A stretch of 64,000 nucleotides of DNA from an uncultured Caulobacterales bacterium (GTDB lineage: Bacteria > Pseudomonadota > Alphaproteobacteria > Caulobacterales > Caulobacteraceae), in contig CAIUMD010000114.1 of assembly GCA_903900155.1 (NCBI GenBank), positions 89,933 through 153,932 of the forward strand, read 5' to 3'. Made by a program: the position numbers and the translations under genes. Positions 25,057 through 33,545 of this stretch are shown here, piece after piece. Position 1 is the stretch's first letter. Every line of letters starts with the position of its first letter. A model generated the notes under the pieces. It searched no databases. It was given only the letters and a program-made list of their open reading frames with translations, and was not told where the DNA came from.

Positions 25057-25692
25057 GTGAGCGCCGCCAAGCGCCAAGTCCATCCAGACGTCGAGGCGCC
25101 ATCCCCAAAGGGCGTGGAGGCGGATGGTCGCCGCCGCCGCTCGCAGGACAGCCGCGCCCGCATCGTCGCCGCCATGCTGGAACTGGTCCGCGAAGGTGAT
25201 CCCTCGCCGTCGGCCGAGCTGGTCGCCACGCGCGCCGATGTCGGCCTGCGCACGGTCTTCCGCCACTTCAAGGACCTGGAGAGCCTGTACCGCGAGATGT
25301 CGGCGGTGATCGAGGCCGAGCTGATGGCCTTGGTCCACACCCCCTTCAAGGGCGTCACTTGGCGTGAGCGGGTGCTGGAACTGGTCGAGCGGCGAGGCGG
25401 CGCCTACGAAAAGGTCGGACCGTTCAAGCGGGCCTCGGAGGCTCACCGCCATCATTCGCCGGCCCTGGCGCTGGACAGCGCCAAGATGGTCGAGATTTCG
25501 CGCGAAATCCTGCGCCGCCAACTGCCGCCGGAACTGGCCGAGGACCGCGTCCGCTTCGAAGCGATCGACATGCTGCTCAGCTTCGACGCCTGGAACCGGC
25601 TGCGCCGCGACCAGGACCTGTCGCCCAAGCGCGCGACCGAGGTGCTGCAGGCGATGATCGACGCGTTGCTGGATGCGCCGCTCGAGGACTAA
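25057..25692 (+). CDS. TetR/AcrR family transcriptional regulator
   Basis: The 211-residue protein has an N-terminal helix-turn-helix region (about residues 25-75: RIVAAMLELVREG, then VATRADVGLRTVFRHFKDLESLY) and a helical ligand domain. The GTG start at 25057 follows AGGGAGA with 9-base spacing, better supported than the in-frame start at 25000. It lies downstream of the metallo-beta-lactamase-fold gene in the same direction. It probably controls the divergent unit with the palindrome at 23835, possibly including itself. Confidence 0.85.
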   Translation: MSAAKRQVHPDVEAPSPKGVEADGRRRRSQDSRARIVAAMLELVREGDPSPSAELVATRADVGLRTVFRHFKDLESLYREMSAVIEAELMALVHTPFKGVTWRERVLELVERRGGAYEKVGPFKRASEAHRHHSPALALDSAKMVEISREILRRQLPPELAEDRVRFEAIDMLLSFDAWNRLRRDQDLSPKRATEVLQAMIDALLDAPLED

Positions 25693-25725
25693 AGGCCAAG
25701 ATTAGCTTTTGATGGAAGTGGGATC

Positions 25726-25757
25726 GCCGGTCGGAGCTGCTCAATTCTCCGACCGGC
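25726..25757 (+). terminator. 11-bp hairpin downstream of tetR
   Basis: Perfect arms GCCGGTCGGAG and CTCCGACCGGC enclose 10 bases. There is no strong T-run, so it may be a weak or Rho-assisted terminator or an RNA-stabilising hairpin. The 312-bp gap from 25693 to 26004 holds this hairpin and the promoter at 25930, and no other gene was seen there. Confidence 0.55.
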
Positions 25758-25929
25758 AGGTCCGTCGACGTAAGGGGCTGCCGACGTCCTCCGTCTGGTA
25801 GACGTCTCCGCAAACGTTCTCCCTCCAAGGTTTTTGCGCTCGATTTGAGTTTTCCGTTCAAGCCTTGCGTGTCGGCTCCTGTCACATCCTGGCAGCAGCG
25901 CGCGGTTAGCGTTCTTGTCAGGGCGCGGC

Positions 25930-25954
25930 GGAACACCGAGGTTCCGGGAACGTT
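25930..25954 (+). promoter_or_regulatory. EcfG/sigma-T type general stress promoter upstream of egtBD
   Basis: GGAAC at 25930-25934 and CGTT at 25951-25954 are separated by exactly 16 bases, which is the established -35/-10 consensus of EcfG-type sigma factors (sigma-T in Caulobacter). It lies about 50 bp upstream of the egtBD start on the same strand. Confidence 0.7.
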
Positions 25955-26004
25955 GTCGTCGCCTGGGCCTGAAGCTTGGCCCGCTCTTCCCGCAGGAGTG
26001 CTCA

Positions 26005-28179
26005 ATGACCCCGGACGATATGCCCGCGATGACCGTCGCGGAGTGTGACCCCGAGGCTTCTGGAGAAGCGCTCGTCGATCGCTACCGGATGGTGCGCCGA
26101 CGCACCGAGGCCCTGGCCGCGCCGCTCTCGCCTGAGGACCAGGCGGCCCAGTCGATGCCGGACGCCAGTCCGACCAAATGGCACCGAGGGCATACGACCT
26201 GGTTCTTCGAGACCTTCCTGCTGGCGCCGTTCCTGCCGGGCTACAAGGTCTATGACCCGGCGTTCGGCTATCTGTTCAATTCGTACTACGAGGCCGTCGG
26301 TCCGCGGCAGCCGCGCCCGCAGCGGGGCCTGCTGACCCGTCCGTCGGTTCAGCAGGTCGGCGCTTATCGCGCCCATGTCGACGCGGCCATGGTCCGTCTG
26401 CTGGACGGCCCGCTGACGCCCGAGATTCGCGAGCGCGTCGAACTGGGCTTGAACCACGAGGAGCAGCACCAGGAGCTGATCCTGATGGACATCCTGCATC
26501 TCTTCGCCCAGTCGCCGCTGAGCCCGGCCTACCAGCCCGGCGCCGCGCCGGCGCGGCCGGATCCCGGTCCGCAGCGTTTCCACCGCTTCGCCGGCGGGCT
26601 CGTGGAGATCGGCGCCTGCCAGGCCGGTTTCGCCTTCGACAACGAGCGCCCCCGCCACAAGACCTATGTCGCGCCGTTCCGACTGTCGGACCGGCTGGTG
26701 ACCAACGGCGAGTGGCTGGCCTTCATCGAGGCCGGCGGCTACGGCCGCGCCGACCTGTGGCTGTCCGAGGGCTGGGCCACGGTCAACGCCGAGGGCTGGG
26801 AGGCGCCCGGCTACTGGCGCCGTGACGAGGCCGGCGCCTGGACCACCATGACCCTGCGCGGGCGCCATCCGGTCGATCCGAACGCGCCGGTCGTGCATGT
26901 CAGCTACTACGAGGCCGCCGCCTATGCCGCCTGGAGCGGCCGTCGCCTGCCGACCGAGGCCGAGTGGGAGGCCGCCGCCACCGCCACCGGCATGACCGCC
27001 CTGCGCCAGCTCTATGGCGGCGCCTGGCAGTGGACCGCCAGCGCTTACGGCGCCTATCCCGGCTTCAAGCCCGGCCCCGGCGCGCTGGGCGAGTACAACG
27101 GCAAGTTCATGGTCAGCCAGATGACCCTGCGCGGCGGCTGCGAGGCCACGCCGCCGGGGCATACGCGCTCGACCTATCGCAACTTCTTCCATCCGGGCGG
27201 CCGCTGGATGTTCGCCGGCCTGCGCCTGGCCGACGACGATCGCCTGAGCGAGGTCAAACCGGGCGACAGCTTCCTGGGCGAGGTGGTGGCGGGCCTGTCG
27301 GCGACGCCCAAGACCCTGCCGGCCAAGTACTTCTACGACGCCGAGGGCTCGCGCTTGTTCGAGGCGATCTGCGAACTGCCGGAATACTATCTGACCCGCA
27401 CCGAGACGGCGCTGCTGCGCCGGATCGCGCCCGAGATCGCCGCGCGCATCCCGGACGGCGCGGCCCTGGTCGAGTTCGGCAGCGGGGCCAGCACCAAGAC
27501 CCGCATCGTGCTGGACGCCGCGCCGCAGATCGCCGTCTACGCGCCGATCGACATCAGCCCGACCGCCCTGGACGAGGCCGCCGCCAGCCTGCGCAAGGCC
27601 TATCCAAACCTGGCCGTGGCCCCGCTGGTCGACGACTTCACCAAGGCCATGACGCTGCCGGCGGGGGCCAAGGGCCACACGCCCGTCGGCTTCTTCCCCG
27701 GTTCGACCATTGGCAATTTCGCGCCGGACGAGGCCGAGGCGCTGTTGCGCCAGGCGCGGGCGCTGCTGGGCGAGGGTTCGCTGTTCATCGTCGGGGCCGA
27801 TGTCGCCAAGGACCCGGCCGTGCTGATCCCGGCCTATGACGACGCCCAGGGCGTGACGGCGGCGTTCAACCGCAACGTCCTCGTGCACATCAACCGGGAA
27901 CTGGGCGGGACCTTCGATCCGGCCGCCTTCGCCCACAAGGCGGTGTGGAACGCCGACGAGAGCCGCATCGAGATGCATCTGGAAAGCACGCGCGACCAGA
28001 TCGTCATGGTCGGCGACTACGGCTTCCGCTTCACCGCCGGCGAGACCATCCACACCGAAAACTCGTACAAGTATCCGGCCGAGGCCTTTGAGCAGATCGC
28101 CCGGCAGGCCGGCTGGACCGTGGCCCAGCGCTGGGTCAGCGAGGATCCGGCCTTCGCGGTCTACGCGCTCACGGCCTGA
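26005..28179 (+). CDS. egtBD: Fused EgtB-EgtD ergothioneine biosynthesis protein
   Basis: The 724-residue protein joins both key enzymes of ergothioneine synthesis in one chain. Residues 20-175 are a DinB-like domain with iron ligands His63 and H151-x3-H155-x-E157. Residues about 185-410 are the FGE-like sulfoxide synthase domain, ending in RNFFHPGGRWMFAGLRL. After a linker of only about ten residues, about 420-720 form the EgtD histidine trimethyltransferase, with KYFYDAEGSRLFEAI, the SAM motif EFGSGASTKTR and FFPGSTIGNF. The ATG at 26005 has CAGGAG upstream. The order EgtB-EgtD is opposite to fungal Egt1. A missing stop between two normally adjacent genes could explain the fusion. Confidence 0.92.
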   Translation: MTPDDMPAMTVAECDPEASGEALVDRYRMVRRRTEALAAPLSPEDQAAQSMPDASPTKWHRGHTTWFFETFLLAPFLPGYKVYDPAFGYLFNSYYEAVGPRQPRPQRGLLTRPSVQQVGAYRAHVDAAMVRLLDGPLTPEIRERVELGLNHEEQHQELILMDILHLFAQSPLSPAYQPGAAPARPDPGPQRFHRFAGGLVEIGACQAGFAFDNERPRHKTYVAPFRLSDRLVTNGEWLAFIEAGGYGRADLWLSEGWATVNAEGWEAPGYWRRDEAGAWTTMTLRGRHPVDPNAPVVHVSYYEAAAYAAWSGRRLPTEAEWEAAATATGMTALRQLYGGAWQWTASAYGAYPGFKPGPGALGEYNGKFMVSQMTLRGGCEATPPGHTRSTYRNFFHPGGRWMFAGLRLADDDRLSEVKPGDSFLGEVVAGLSATPKTLPAKYFYDAEGSRLFEAICELPEYYLTRTETALLRRIAPEIAARIPDGAALVEFGSGASTKTRIVLDAAPQIAVYAPIDISPTALDEAAASLRKAYPNLAVAPLVDDFTKAMTLPAGAKGHTPVGFFPGSTIGNFAPDEAEALLRQARALLGEGSLFIVGADVAKDPAVLIPAYDDAQGVTAAFNRNVLVHINRELGGTFDPAAFAHKAVWNADESRIEMHLESTRDQIVMVGDYGFRFTAGETIHTENSYKYPAEAFEQIARQAGWTVAQRWVSEDPAFAVYALTA

Positions 28180-28194
28180 GATATACGCGCGAAA

Positions 28195-28227
28195 ACGCGC
28201 CGATTCCGAAGATCGGGACCGGCGCGT
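28195..28227. terminator. Hairpin between egtBD and the KGG gene
   Basis: Arms ACGCGCCG and CGGCGCGT extend inward through imperfect pairs around GAAGATC. On the minus strand the stem is followed by TTTTC. It lies between the convergent egtBD and KGG-protein genes and can serve both. Confidence 0.5.
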
Positions 28228-28253
28228 CTGGGATCGTGTTCCGCTTGTCGCCC

Positions 28254-28460
28254 TTAGAGGGCGCGTTCGCCGGGCCGACCGCCGCGCGAGGACGAACCGC
28301 CCTTGCGTCCGGCGTTGGCCGCCAGGTCTCGATCCTTGGCGAAGCTGCGCTTTTCGCTGGGCACGCTAGCTCCGCCCTTCCTGGCGATTTCGCGGCGGCG
28401 TTCCGGGTCCATGGCGGCGAAACCGCGACGACCGCGGGGACGTTCGCTATCGATGTCCAT
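28254..28460 (-). CDS. KGG-motif general stress protein
   Basis: The 68-residue basic, glycine-rich protein carries two KGG units: GFAAMDPERRREIARKGG (residues 14-31) and a second one ending NAGRKGG. This is the stress-induced KGG repeat family (GsiB/YciG type), made of hydrophilic disordered proteins induced by stress or in stationary phase. The ribosome binding site AGGAG lies upstream of the ATG. It converges on egtBD, which has a general stress promoter, so this may be a small stress island. Confidence 0.88.
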   Translation of the reverse strand: MDIDSERPRGRRGFAAMDPERRREIARKGGASVPSEKRSFAKDRDLAANAGRKGGSSSRGGRPGERAL

Positions 28461-28498
28461 GTGGGGGCTCCTGGTCGGGTCTAGTACTGGGCGGACGT

Positions 28499-28642
28499 TC
28501 AGGTCGCGGCGCCATAGGGACGGTCGTCCCCTGGATCGACCGGCGGCGAGGTGGGGGGCTCCTCGACGGGGATGACGCCGGGCTCGTACTCGGGCGGTTT
28601 AGGCTCGGGCGGAGGCGGGGAGTCTGGGTCGGTCACTGGCAT
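28499..28642 (-). CDS. Small proline-rich acidic protein
   Basis: This 47-residue protein starts at the ATG at 28642 and is dominated by proline and acidic residues (PPPPEPKPPEYEPG, then EEPPTSPPVDPGDDRPYG). It has no membrane segment or catalytic motif. Similar short proline-rich proteins occur in alphaproteobacteria but have no known role. A longer form starting at 28693 is possible, though its extra N-terminus is basic and unlike the rest. Confidence 0.6.
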   Translation of the reverse strand: MPVTDPDSPPPPEPKPPEYEPGVIPVEEPPTSPPVDPGDDRPYGAAT

Positions 28643-28754
28643 CGTTTCCTGAGCGTTCCGGTGAAGTAACCAGTGAAGACGCTTTCGGTTCACCCCCAGA
28701 TCACACTAATTACGCCGCACCGGGACGAGCCGGCTGTTAAGGAGTCGTCGGAGA

Positions 28755-29423
28755 ATGACCCGAAAGTCCAAGCAGATGGTCGATCGCGCCGTATCCCACT
28801 GGCGTCTCGCGGCCGGTTTGGCGGCCGGAATAATCGTCTGGAGCGGCGCGAAATATTTCGGAGCGCCGCGCGGTTCGCACCTGTTGCTGGGCTGGGACGG
28901 CGCGGCCCTGGTCTATCTGCTGACCAGCTGGTCGTTGTTTCTGAGGGCCGACGAGGCCAAGGTCCGTCTGCGCGCCGCCCAGGAGGACGAGGGCGTGCCG
29001 ATCCTGCTCTTGATCGTCCTGGCCGCCATCGTGGCCAGCCTGGGCGCCGTGGTCGACGCCATGATCGTCGCCAAGGCCGCGGCCGGCGTGACCAAGGCCT
29101 TCATCGGCGCCTGCGCTGGCGTGACTTTGGTGCTGTCGTGGCTGGTGCTGCAGTCGGCCTTCGTCCTGCACTACGCCCATCGCCACTTCGGCGACGGGAA
29201 AGGGAAGGGCGGCATCGGCTTTCCGGGCGAACCGCCGACCAGCTATATGGACTTCGCCTATCTGGCCTTCAGCGTGGGGGCGACCTTCCAGGTCTCGGAC
29301 AACACCATCCTGACCTCGAAGCTGCGCAAGCTGGTCACGGCCCACGCCGCGGCGGCCTATTTCTACAACACCGCGATCCTGGCCCTGGGCATCAACATCA
29401 TCGCGGGCCTGATCGGCGGCTAG
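28755..29423 (+). CDS. DUF1345 family membrane protein
   Basis: The 222-residue protein has about five membrane helices (around 17-35, 45-62, 83-105, 115-137 and 195-220) and the DUF1345 signature FAYLAFSVGATFQVSD followed by LTSKLRKLVTAHAAAAYFYNT. The signature resembles a degenerate ion-channel pore region, but no function has been established for the family. Two hairpins follow directly. Confidence 0.87.
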   Translation: MTRKSKQMVDRAVSHWRLAAGLAAGIIVWSGAKYFGAPRGSHLLLGWDGAALVYLLTSWSLFLRADEAKVRLRAAQEDEGVPILLLIVLAAIVASLGAVVDAMIVAKAAAGVTKAFIGACAGVTLVLSWLVLQSAFVLHYAHRHFGDGKGKGGIGFPGEPPTSYMDFAYLAFSVGATFQVSDNTILTSKLRKLVTAHAAAAYFYNTAILALGINIIAGLIGG

Positions 29424-29522
29424 AGCCCTTTCCGATCTGATCGAAACGATCAGTCGGATAAAAAGGGCTTGAAATCAAATACCTGGAGCATTTCATCGAT
29501 CCGTTCGGATCGCAAAATGCTC
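29424..29522. terminator. Double hairpin between DUF1345 and EF-hand genes
   Basis: Hairpin one (29424-29469) has outer arms AGCCCTTT and AAAGGGCT and inner arms around CTGATCG-AAA-CGATCAG. Hairpin two (29486-29522) has arms GAGCATTT and AAATGCTC. They lie between convergent genes and probably end both transcripts. The GAGCATTT-type element resembles intergenic palindromes dispersed in alphaproteobacterial genomes. Confidence 0.7.
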
Positions 29523-30250
29523 TAGCCGCGCCGGTGGCCGCCCCCGCGACCACCGCCGGGACGTCCCATGCCGCCGCCCTTGCCTTTCATGCCGGGGCGC
29601 AGGCCCGTCTGGGCCGGGGTCTTGGGCAATTCCTCCAGCTTCAGGACTGCATCCTTGTCGGTGTCGAGCAGAGCGAAGCGGGTCTTGGCGGCGCGCGTCG
29701 CTTCCTCCTTGGTGATGCGGCGGTCGAAGTCGCCGTCCGAGGCCATGACCGGCTCGGGCTCGGCGATCAGGCCGAACAGGGCCGCGCCCTGCAGCACGTT
29801 GGTCCCTTGCGGACGCCGGCGCGGGCCGTCGCCACCCGGACCCTGGCCCATCGGACCGCGCCGCATGGAGCCCGGCGCCATGCCGCCGATGATCTCGGGG
29901 GCGATGCGGGTCTCGTAGTTGGAGACCTCGAACCCGTCGATCACGCCGTTCTTGTCGACATCGACCACGGCGAAGAACCGAAGGCTGTCGGCCACGAACT
30001 CGTCGCGGCTCAGCGCGCCGTCATGATTGGCGTCGGCGCCGTCGAACCAGGCCTTGATCGGGTAGGGGGCGCCGGGCGGAGCGCGGAAGGGCTCGCCGGC
30101 CGGGCTGATGAACAGCTGCGGGCCGTGCATCGGGCCGGGGCCTTCACCAGGAGGGCCGCCACGCCCGCGAGGCCCCTCGGGCGGCGTCGAGGCGCAAGCG
30201 GCGAGCGAGACGGCGAGGACGGCGGTCAGGCCAAGCGAGCGAAGTTTCAT
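29522..30250 (-). CDS. EF-hand domain lipoprotein
   Basis: The 242-residue protein has a lipoprotein signal (residues 1-19, lipobox LAAC) and at least two good EF-hand loops: DANHDGALSRDE near residue 73 and DVDKNGVIDGFE near 97. Two weaker loops follow, SDGDFDRRITKEE and DTDKDAVLKLEE. The C-terminus is a glycine- and arginine-rich tail. It should be a periplasmic or membrane-tethered calcium-binding protein. It lies 140 bp downstream of the histidine kinase gene on the same strand. Confidence 0.88.
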   Translation of the reverse strand: MKLRSLGLTAVLAVSLAACASTPPEGPRGRGGPPGEGPGPMHGPQLFISPAGEPFRAPPGAPYPIKAWFDGADANHDGALSRDEFVADSLRFFAVVDVDKNGVIDGFEVSNYETRIAPEIIGGMAPGSMRRGPMGQGPGGDGPRRRPQGTNVLQGAALFGLIAEPEPVMASDGDFDRRITKEEATRAAKTRFALLDTDKDAVLKLEELPKTPAQTGLRPGMKGKGGGMGRPGGGRGGGHRRG

Positions 30251-30390
30251 GCGCCAAGGATCTCCAGTCAGCCAAGCTTTGAAGCCTGCCTGGATTTCCC
30301 GGCGATGTCAGGCTTGGCCGTGAGCCTTGCGGGATCGCAACATTCGCCCAGCTTCCGCCGCAAAGCGCCGTTGAAGCTTGCTGGCGTCTA

Positions 30391-31785
30391 TCAGGCCGGC
30401 AGGAAGACGCAGGCGCGCAGGCCGCCGTCCGTGCGGTTGTGAAGGGTCACGTCGCCGCCGTGGGCGCGGGCCAGCGAGCGGACGACCGCCAGGCCCAGCC
30501 CAATGCCGCCCGTCTCGCGGTTGCGCGAGGGCTCGCCGCGATAGAAGGGTTCGAACACCCGCTCCAGCTCGGCCGGCGGCACGCCGGGGCCGTCGTCCTC
30601 GATCTCGATGATCGCCATGGGGCCCTCGGCATAGACCCGGCCACGGGCCGCGCCGCCGTATTTCAGGGCGTTCTCCACCAGGTTGGCGACCAGGCGCTTC
30701 AGGGCCACGGGATCGCCCTCGATCACCACCTTCTCGGAGCGATCGACATTCGTGTCGCCGCCGGTCTCGGCGGCCTCGTCCATTACGCTTTCCAACAGCG
30801 AGGACAGCTCCAGCTTGGTGCGCTCGGCCGGGCGGCTGGTGTCGCGCACGAAGCCCAGGGTGGCGGCGATCATCGCCTCCATCTGGTCGATGTCGGCGGC
30901 CAGCTTGGGCCGCACATCGTCGGGCGTGGCCTCGATGCGGAACTTCAGGCGGGTCAGGGGCGTGCGCAGGTCGTGGGCGATGGCCCCGACCATGGCCGTG
31001 CGGTCCTCGACATAGCGGCGCAGGCGTTCCTGCATCATGTTGAAGGCCGTGGCGGCGGCCAGCACCTCGCTGGAGCCGGACATGGCCAGGGGCGGCGTGC
31101 GCGGATCCTTGCCCAGGCGCTCGGCGGCGTCGGCGAAGGCGGTGATCGGCTGGGCCAGGCGGCGGGCGAACAGCCACGCCAGCGGCGTTACGGCGGCCAC
31201 CGACAGCAGCAGGATCAGCAGCACGCGCTGCTGCCAGCTGTCGAAGCGGAAGAGGGTCGGCTTGGGCTCGACGATCAGCCAGTGGCCGTCGCTCTGGCGC
31301 ACGCCCAGCTTGAAGTCGCCGAACATCAGCTGCTCGTCCTTGCCCTGCGGACGGCCGCCGGGCTCACGGGCGAAGGGTTCGCGCGCCCGGTTCGGCGGCG
31401 GTGCGGGGGCGGTCTTGGGCGGAGTGACCGGCTGGCGGCGCACGAAGAAGCGCGGACCGTTGTCGATCTGGATCTCGATGCGATTGACCGGTACGTCCAG
31501 CAGGCGGCTCATCTCGGCCTTGAACTCGGCGCGGCGCGGATTGTCGGGGCCGATGGCGCGGACCGAGCCGTGATGGCGGACGATCAGGAGGCGGCCATCG
31601 CGCGTCGGCACGGATTGAGCGGTCTTGATCGCGCGCGCGATCTCGCTGGACCGGTAGAACTCCGGCGGCGGCGGGGGCAGGTTGAAGATAACCGCGATCG
31701 AGATCAACTGGGCCGCCACCAGGGTGATGATGACGAGGCCCAGGGCCTGGACGAACAGCGGCGCGCCGCGCCGGAGCAGGGTCAT
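30391..31785 (-). CDS. Sensor histidine kinase (HAMP/HisKA)
   Basis: The 464-residue kinase has a membrane helix at about 15-35, a periplasmic region of about 150 residues rich in proline, a second helix near 187-210, a HAMP linker and a HisKA domain whose phospho-acceptor sits in AIAHDLRTPLTRL (around residue 270). The ATPase boxes are complete: NLVENALKYGG, EIEDDGPGVPP and TGGIGLGLAVV. It overlaps its response regulator gene by 4 bases. The stimulus is unknown. Confidence 0.93.
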   Translation of the reverse strand: MTLLRRGAPLFVQALGLVIITLVAAQLISIAVIFNLPPPPPEFYRSSEIARAIKTAQSVPTRDGRLLIVRHHGSVRAIGPDNPRRAEFKAEMSRLLDVPVNRIEIQIDNGPRFFVRRQPVTPPKTAPAPPPNRAREPFAREPGGRPQGKDEQLMFGDFKLGVRQSDGHWLIVEPKPTLFRFDSWQQRVLLILLLSVAAVTPLAWLFARRLAQPITAFADAAERLGKDPRTPPLAMSGSSEVLAAATAFNMMQERLRRYVEDRTAMVGAIAHDLRTPLTRLKFRIEATPDDVRPKLAADIDQMEAMIAATLGFVRDTSRPAERTKLELSSLLESVMDEAAETGGDTNVDRSEKVVIEGDPVALKRLVANLVENALKYGGAARGRVYAEGPMAIIEIEDDGPGVPPAELERVFEPFYRGEPSRNRETGGIGLGLAVVRSLARAHGGDVTLHNRTDGGLRACVFLPA

Positions 31786-32561
31786 GGGGTGCGGACGACC
31801 TTTGCGGTGAACATGTAGCCTTCGCTGCGGATCGTGCGGATCAGCTCGCTGCCGCCGCCGTCGTCCAGCTTGCGGCGCAGGCGGCTGATCTGGACGTCTA
31901 TGGCGCGGTCATAGGCGTCGCTGTCACGGCCGCGGGCCAGGTCCAGGAGCTGGTCACGGGTCAGGACCCGCTGCGGGCGCTCGACGAAGGCGCGCAGCAG
32001 CGAGAACTCGCCGCTGGACAGGTTGACGACCACCGACTGCGGCGAGCGCAGTTCGCGGCGCACCAGGTCCAGGCGCCAGCCGGCGAACTCGCAGGCCGCG
32101 CCCATGGCGTCGTCCACCGCGCGCGGCTCCTGGCGGCGGCGCAGCACGGCGCGGACGCGGGCCAGCAGTTCGCGGGGATTGCAGGGCTTGGGCAGGTAGT
32201 CGTCGGCGCCGAGCTCGAGGCCGACGATGCGGTCGGTCTCCTCGCCCATCGCCGACAGCATGATGATCGCCGGACCGTCGGCGGCGGCCGACAGGCGGCG
32301 GCAGATGGCCAGGCCGTCCTCGCCGGGCAGCATGACGTCCAGCACGATCAGGTCGATGGGGCCGCGCGCCAGGACCTGCTCCATGGTGCGGGCGTCCTGG
32401 GCCGTCTCGACCGCATAGCCGTGACGGGTGAGGAAGTCGGAGACGACATCACGGATGCCTGGATCGTCATCGACGATCAGGATGCGCGGGGCCGCGCCGC
32501 GCGGAGCGTCGAGGTCGCCTTGGCCAATGGCGCTCGGGGCGGTGTTCTGGACATTTTCCAT
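31782..32561 (-). CDS. OmpR-family response regulator
   Basis: The 259-residue protein has a receiver domain with acidic pocket residues DDD and phospho-acceptor Asp in LIVLDVMLPGEDG (around residue 75), conserved Lys in LPKPCNP, and a C-terminal winged helix with RAIDVQISRLRRKLDD. It is the first gene of the pair with the histidine kinase. About 180 bp of non-coding sequence upstream separate it from the next gene and should hold the promoter. Confidence 0.93.
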   Translation of the reverse strand: MENVQNTAPSAIGQGDLDAPRGAAPRILIVDDDPGIRDVVSDFLTRHGYAVETAQDARTMEQVLARGPIDLIVLDVMLPGEDGLAICRRLSAAADGPAIIMLSAMGEETDRIVGLELGADDYLPKPCNPRELLARVRAVLRRRQEPRAVDDAMGAACEFAGWRLDLVRRELRSPQSVVVNLSSGEFSLLRAFVERPQRVLTRDQLLDLARGRDSDAYDRAIDVQISRLRRKLDDGGGSELIRTIRSEGYMFTAKVVRTP

Positions 32562-32743
32562 GGATCGTTCCTGTCACGCCCCCGTCACGCTCAGATTTCA
32601 CGCCTGAAACAGCGACGCAACCCGGTCGTGCGATCGAGTGTCGCATCGGCTGTCGGCTTTCCCCACCCCAAGCGGGCCGTCGGCGTTGAGGCCTGGCCCG
32701 TTTTAGCCCCCCTTGAGCGAGCCGGGCCTCAACGATCCCCCAC

Positions 32744-33463
32744 TCAGCCTGGCGAGTGGTTCTTCGGCCCCCGGTAGGCGCCGCCTTGGGCCTGCATGGC
32801 CGCGACCACCCGGTCTCCCACGAACGGATTGCTGCGGCGCTCGGCCCCGAAGGTCGACATCGGGCCATGGCCCGGCACGAAGCGCACGTCCTCGCCCAGC
32901 GGCCACAGTTTCTGGGTGATCGAGTCGATCAGGTCCTGGTGGTTGCCCAGCGGGAAGTCGGTGCGCCCGATCGAGCCCTGGAACAGCACGTCGCCGACCT
33001 GGGCGAACTTGGTCTCGCGGTGGAAGAACACCACGTGGCCCGGCGTGTGGCCGGGGCAGTGGAAGACCTCGAACTCGGTCTCGCCCAGGGTGACCTTTTC
33101 GCCGTCCTTCAACCAGCGGTCGGTGACGAAGATGCGGGCCTCGGGCATGCCGTACTGCTCGCCCGACTGCTGGATGCGATCGATCCAGAACTGGTCGTCC
33201 TCGTGCGGGCCCTCGATCGGGACGCCGGTGCGCGCCTTCAGCTCGGCCGCGCCGCCGGCGTGGTCCATGTGGCCGTGGGTGATCCAGATCTTCTCCAGGG
33301 TCAGACCCTTGTCGGCGATGGCCTTGAGCAGGCGGTCGACCTCGCCGCCCGGATCGATGACGGCGGCCTTCATCGTCTTGGCGCACCAGACGATCGTGCA
33401 GTTCTGCTGCAGCGGGGTGACCGGGGCGATCACGGCGCCGATGGGCATGGCGGCCTGGGTCAT
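32744..33463 (-). CDS. Metallo-beta-lactamase-fold hydrolase (glyoxalase II / YcbL-like)
   Basis: The 239-residue cytoplasmic protein has the binuclear zinc motif THGHMDHAGG, the later ligand pattern CPGHTPGH and QVGDVLF, and a C-terminal PGHGP. This places it among hydroxyacylglutathione hydrolase-like proteins of the YcbL type. It likely hydrolyses a thioester. A terminator for the upstream permease lies in its promoter region. A second ATG twelve residues downstream cannot be excluded as start. Confidence 0.88.
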   Translation of the reverse strand: MTQAAMPIGAVIAPVTPLQQNCTIVWCAKTMKAAVIDPGGEVDRLLKAIADKGLTLEKIWITHGHMDHAGGAAELKARTGVPIEGPHEDDQFWIDRIQQSGEQYGMPEARIFVTDRWLKDGEKVTLGETEFEVFHCPGHTPGHVVFFHRETKFAQVGDVLFQGSIGRTDFPLGNHQDLIDSITQKLWPLGEDVRFVPGHGPMSTFGAERRSNPFVGDRVVAAMQAQGGAYRGPKNHSPG

Positions 33464-33483
33464 GGGGACCTGACTCCAAAAGA

Positions 33484-33513
33484 AAAGGGCGGGAGCCGAA
33501 GCGCCCGCCCTTT
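33484..33513 (-). terminator. Rho-independent terminator of the permease gene
   Basis: Perfect 10-bp arms AAAGGGCGGG and CCCGCCCTTT surround a 10-base loop and are followed on the minus strand by TCTTTTGG. It ends the permease transcript. Confidence 0.9.
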
Positions 33514-33545
33514 CCGACCTAAAGGCTATTGGCCCTAGATCAAGA

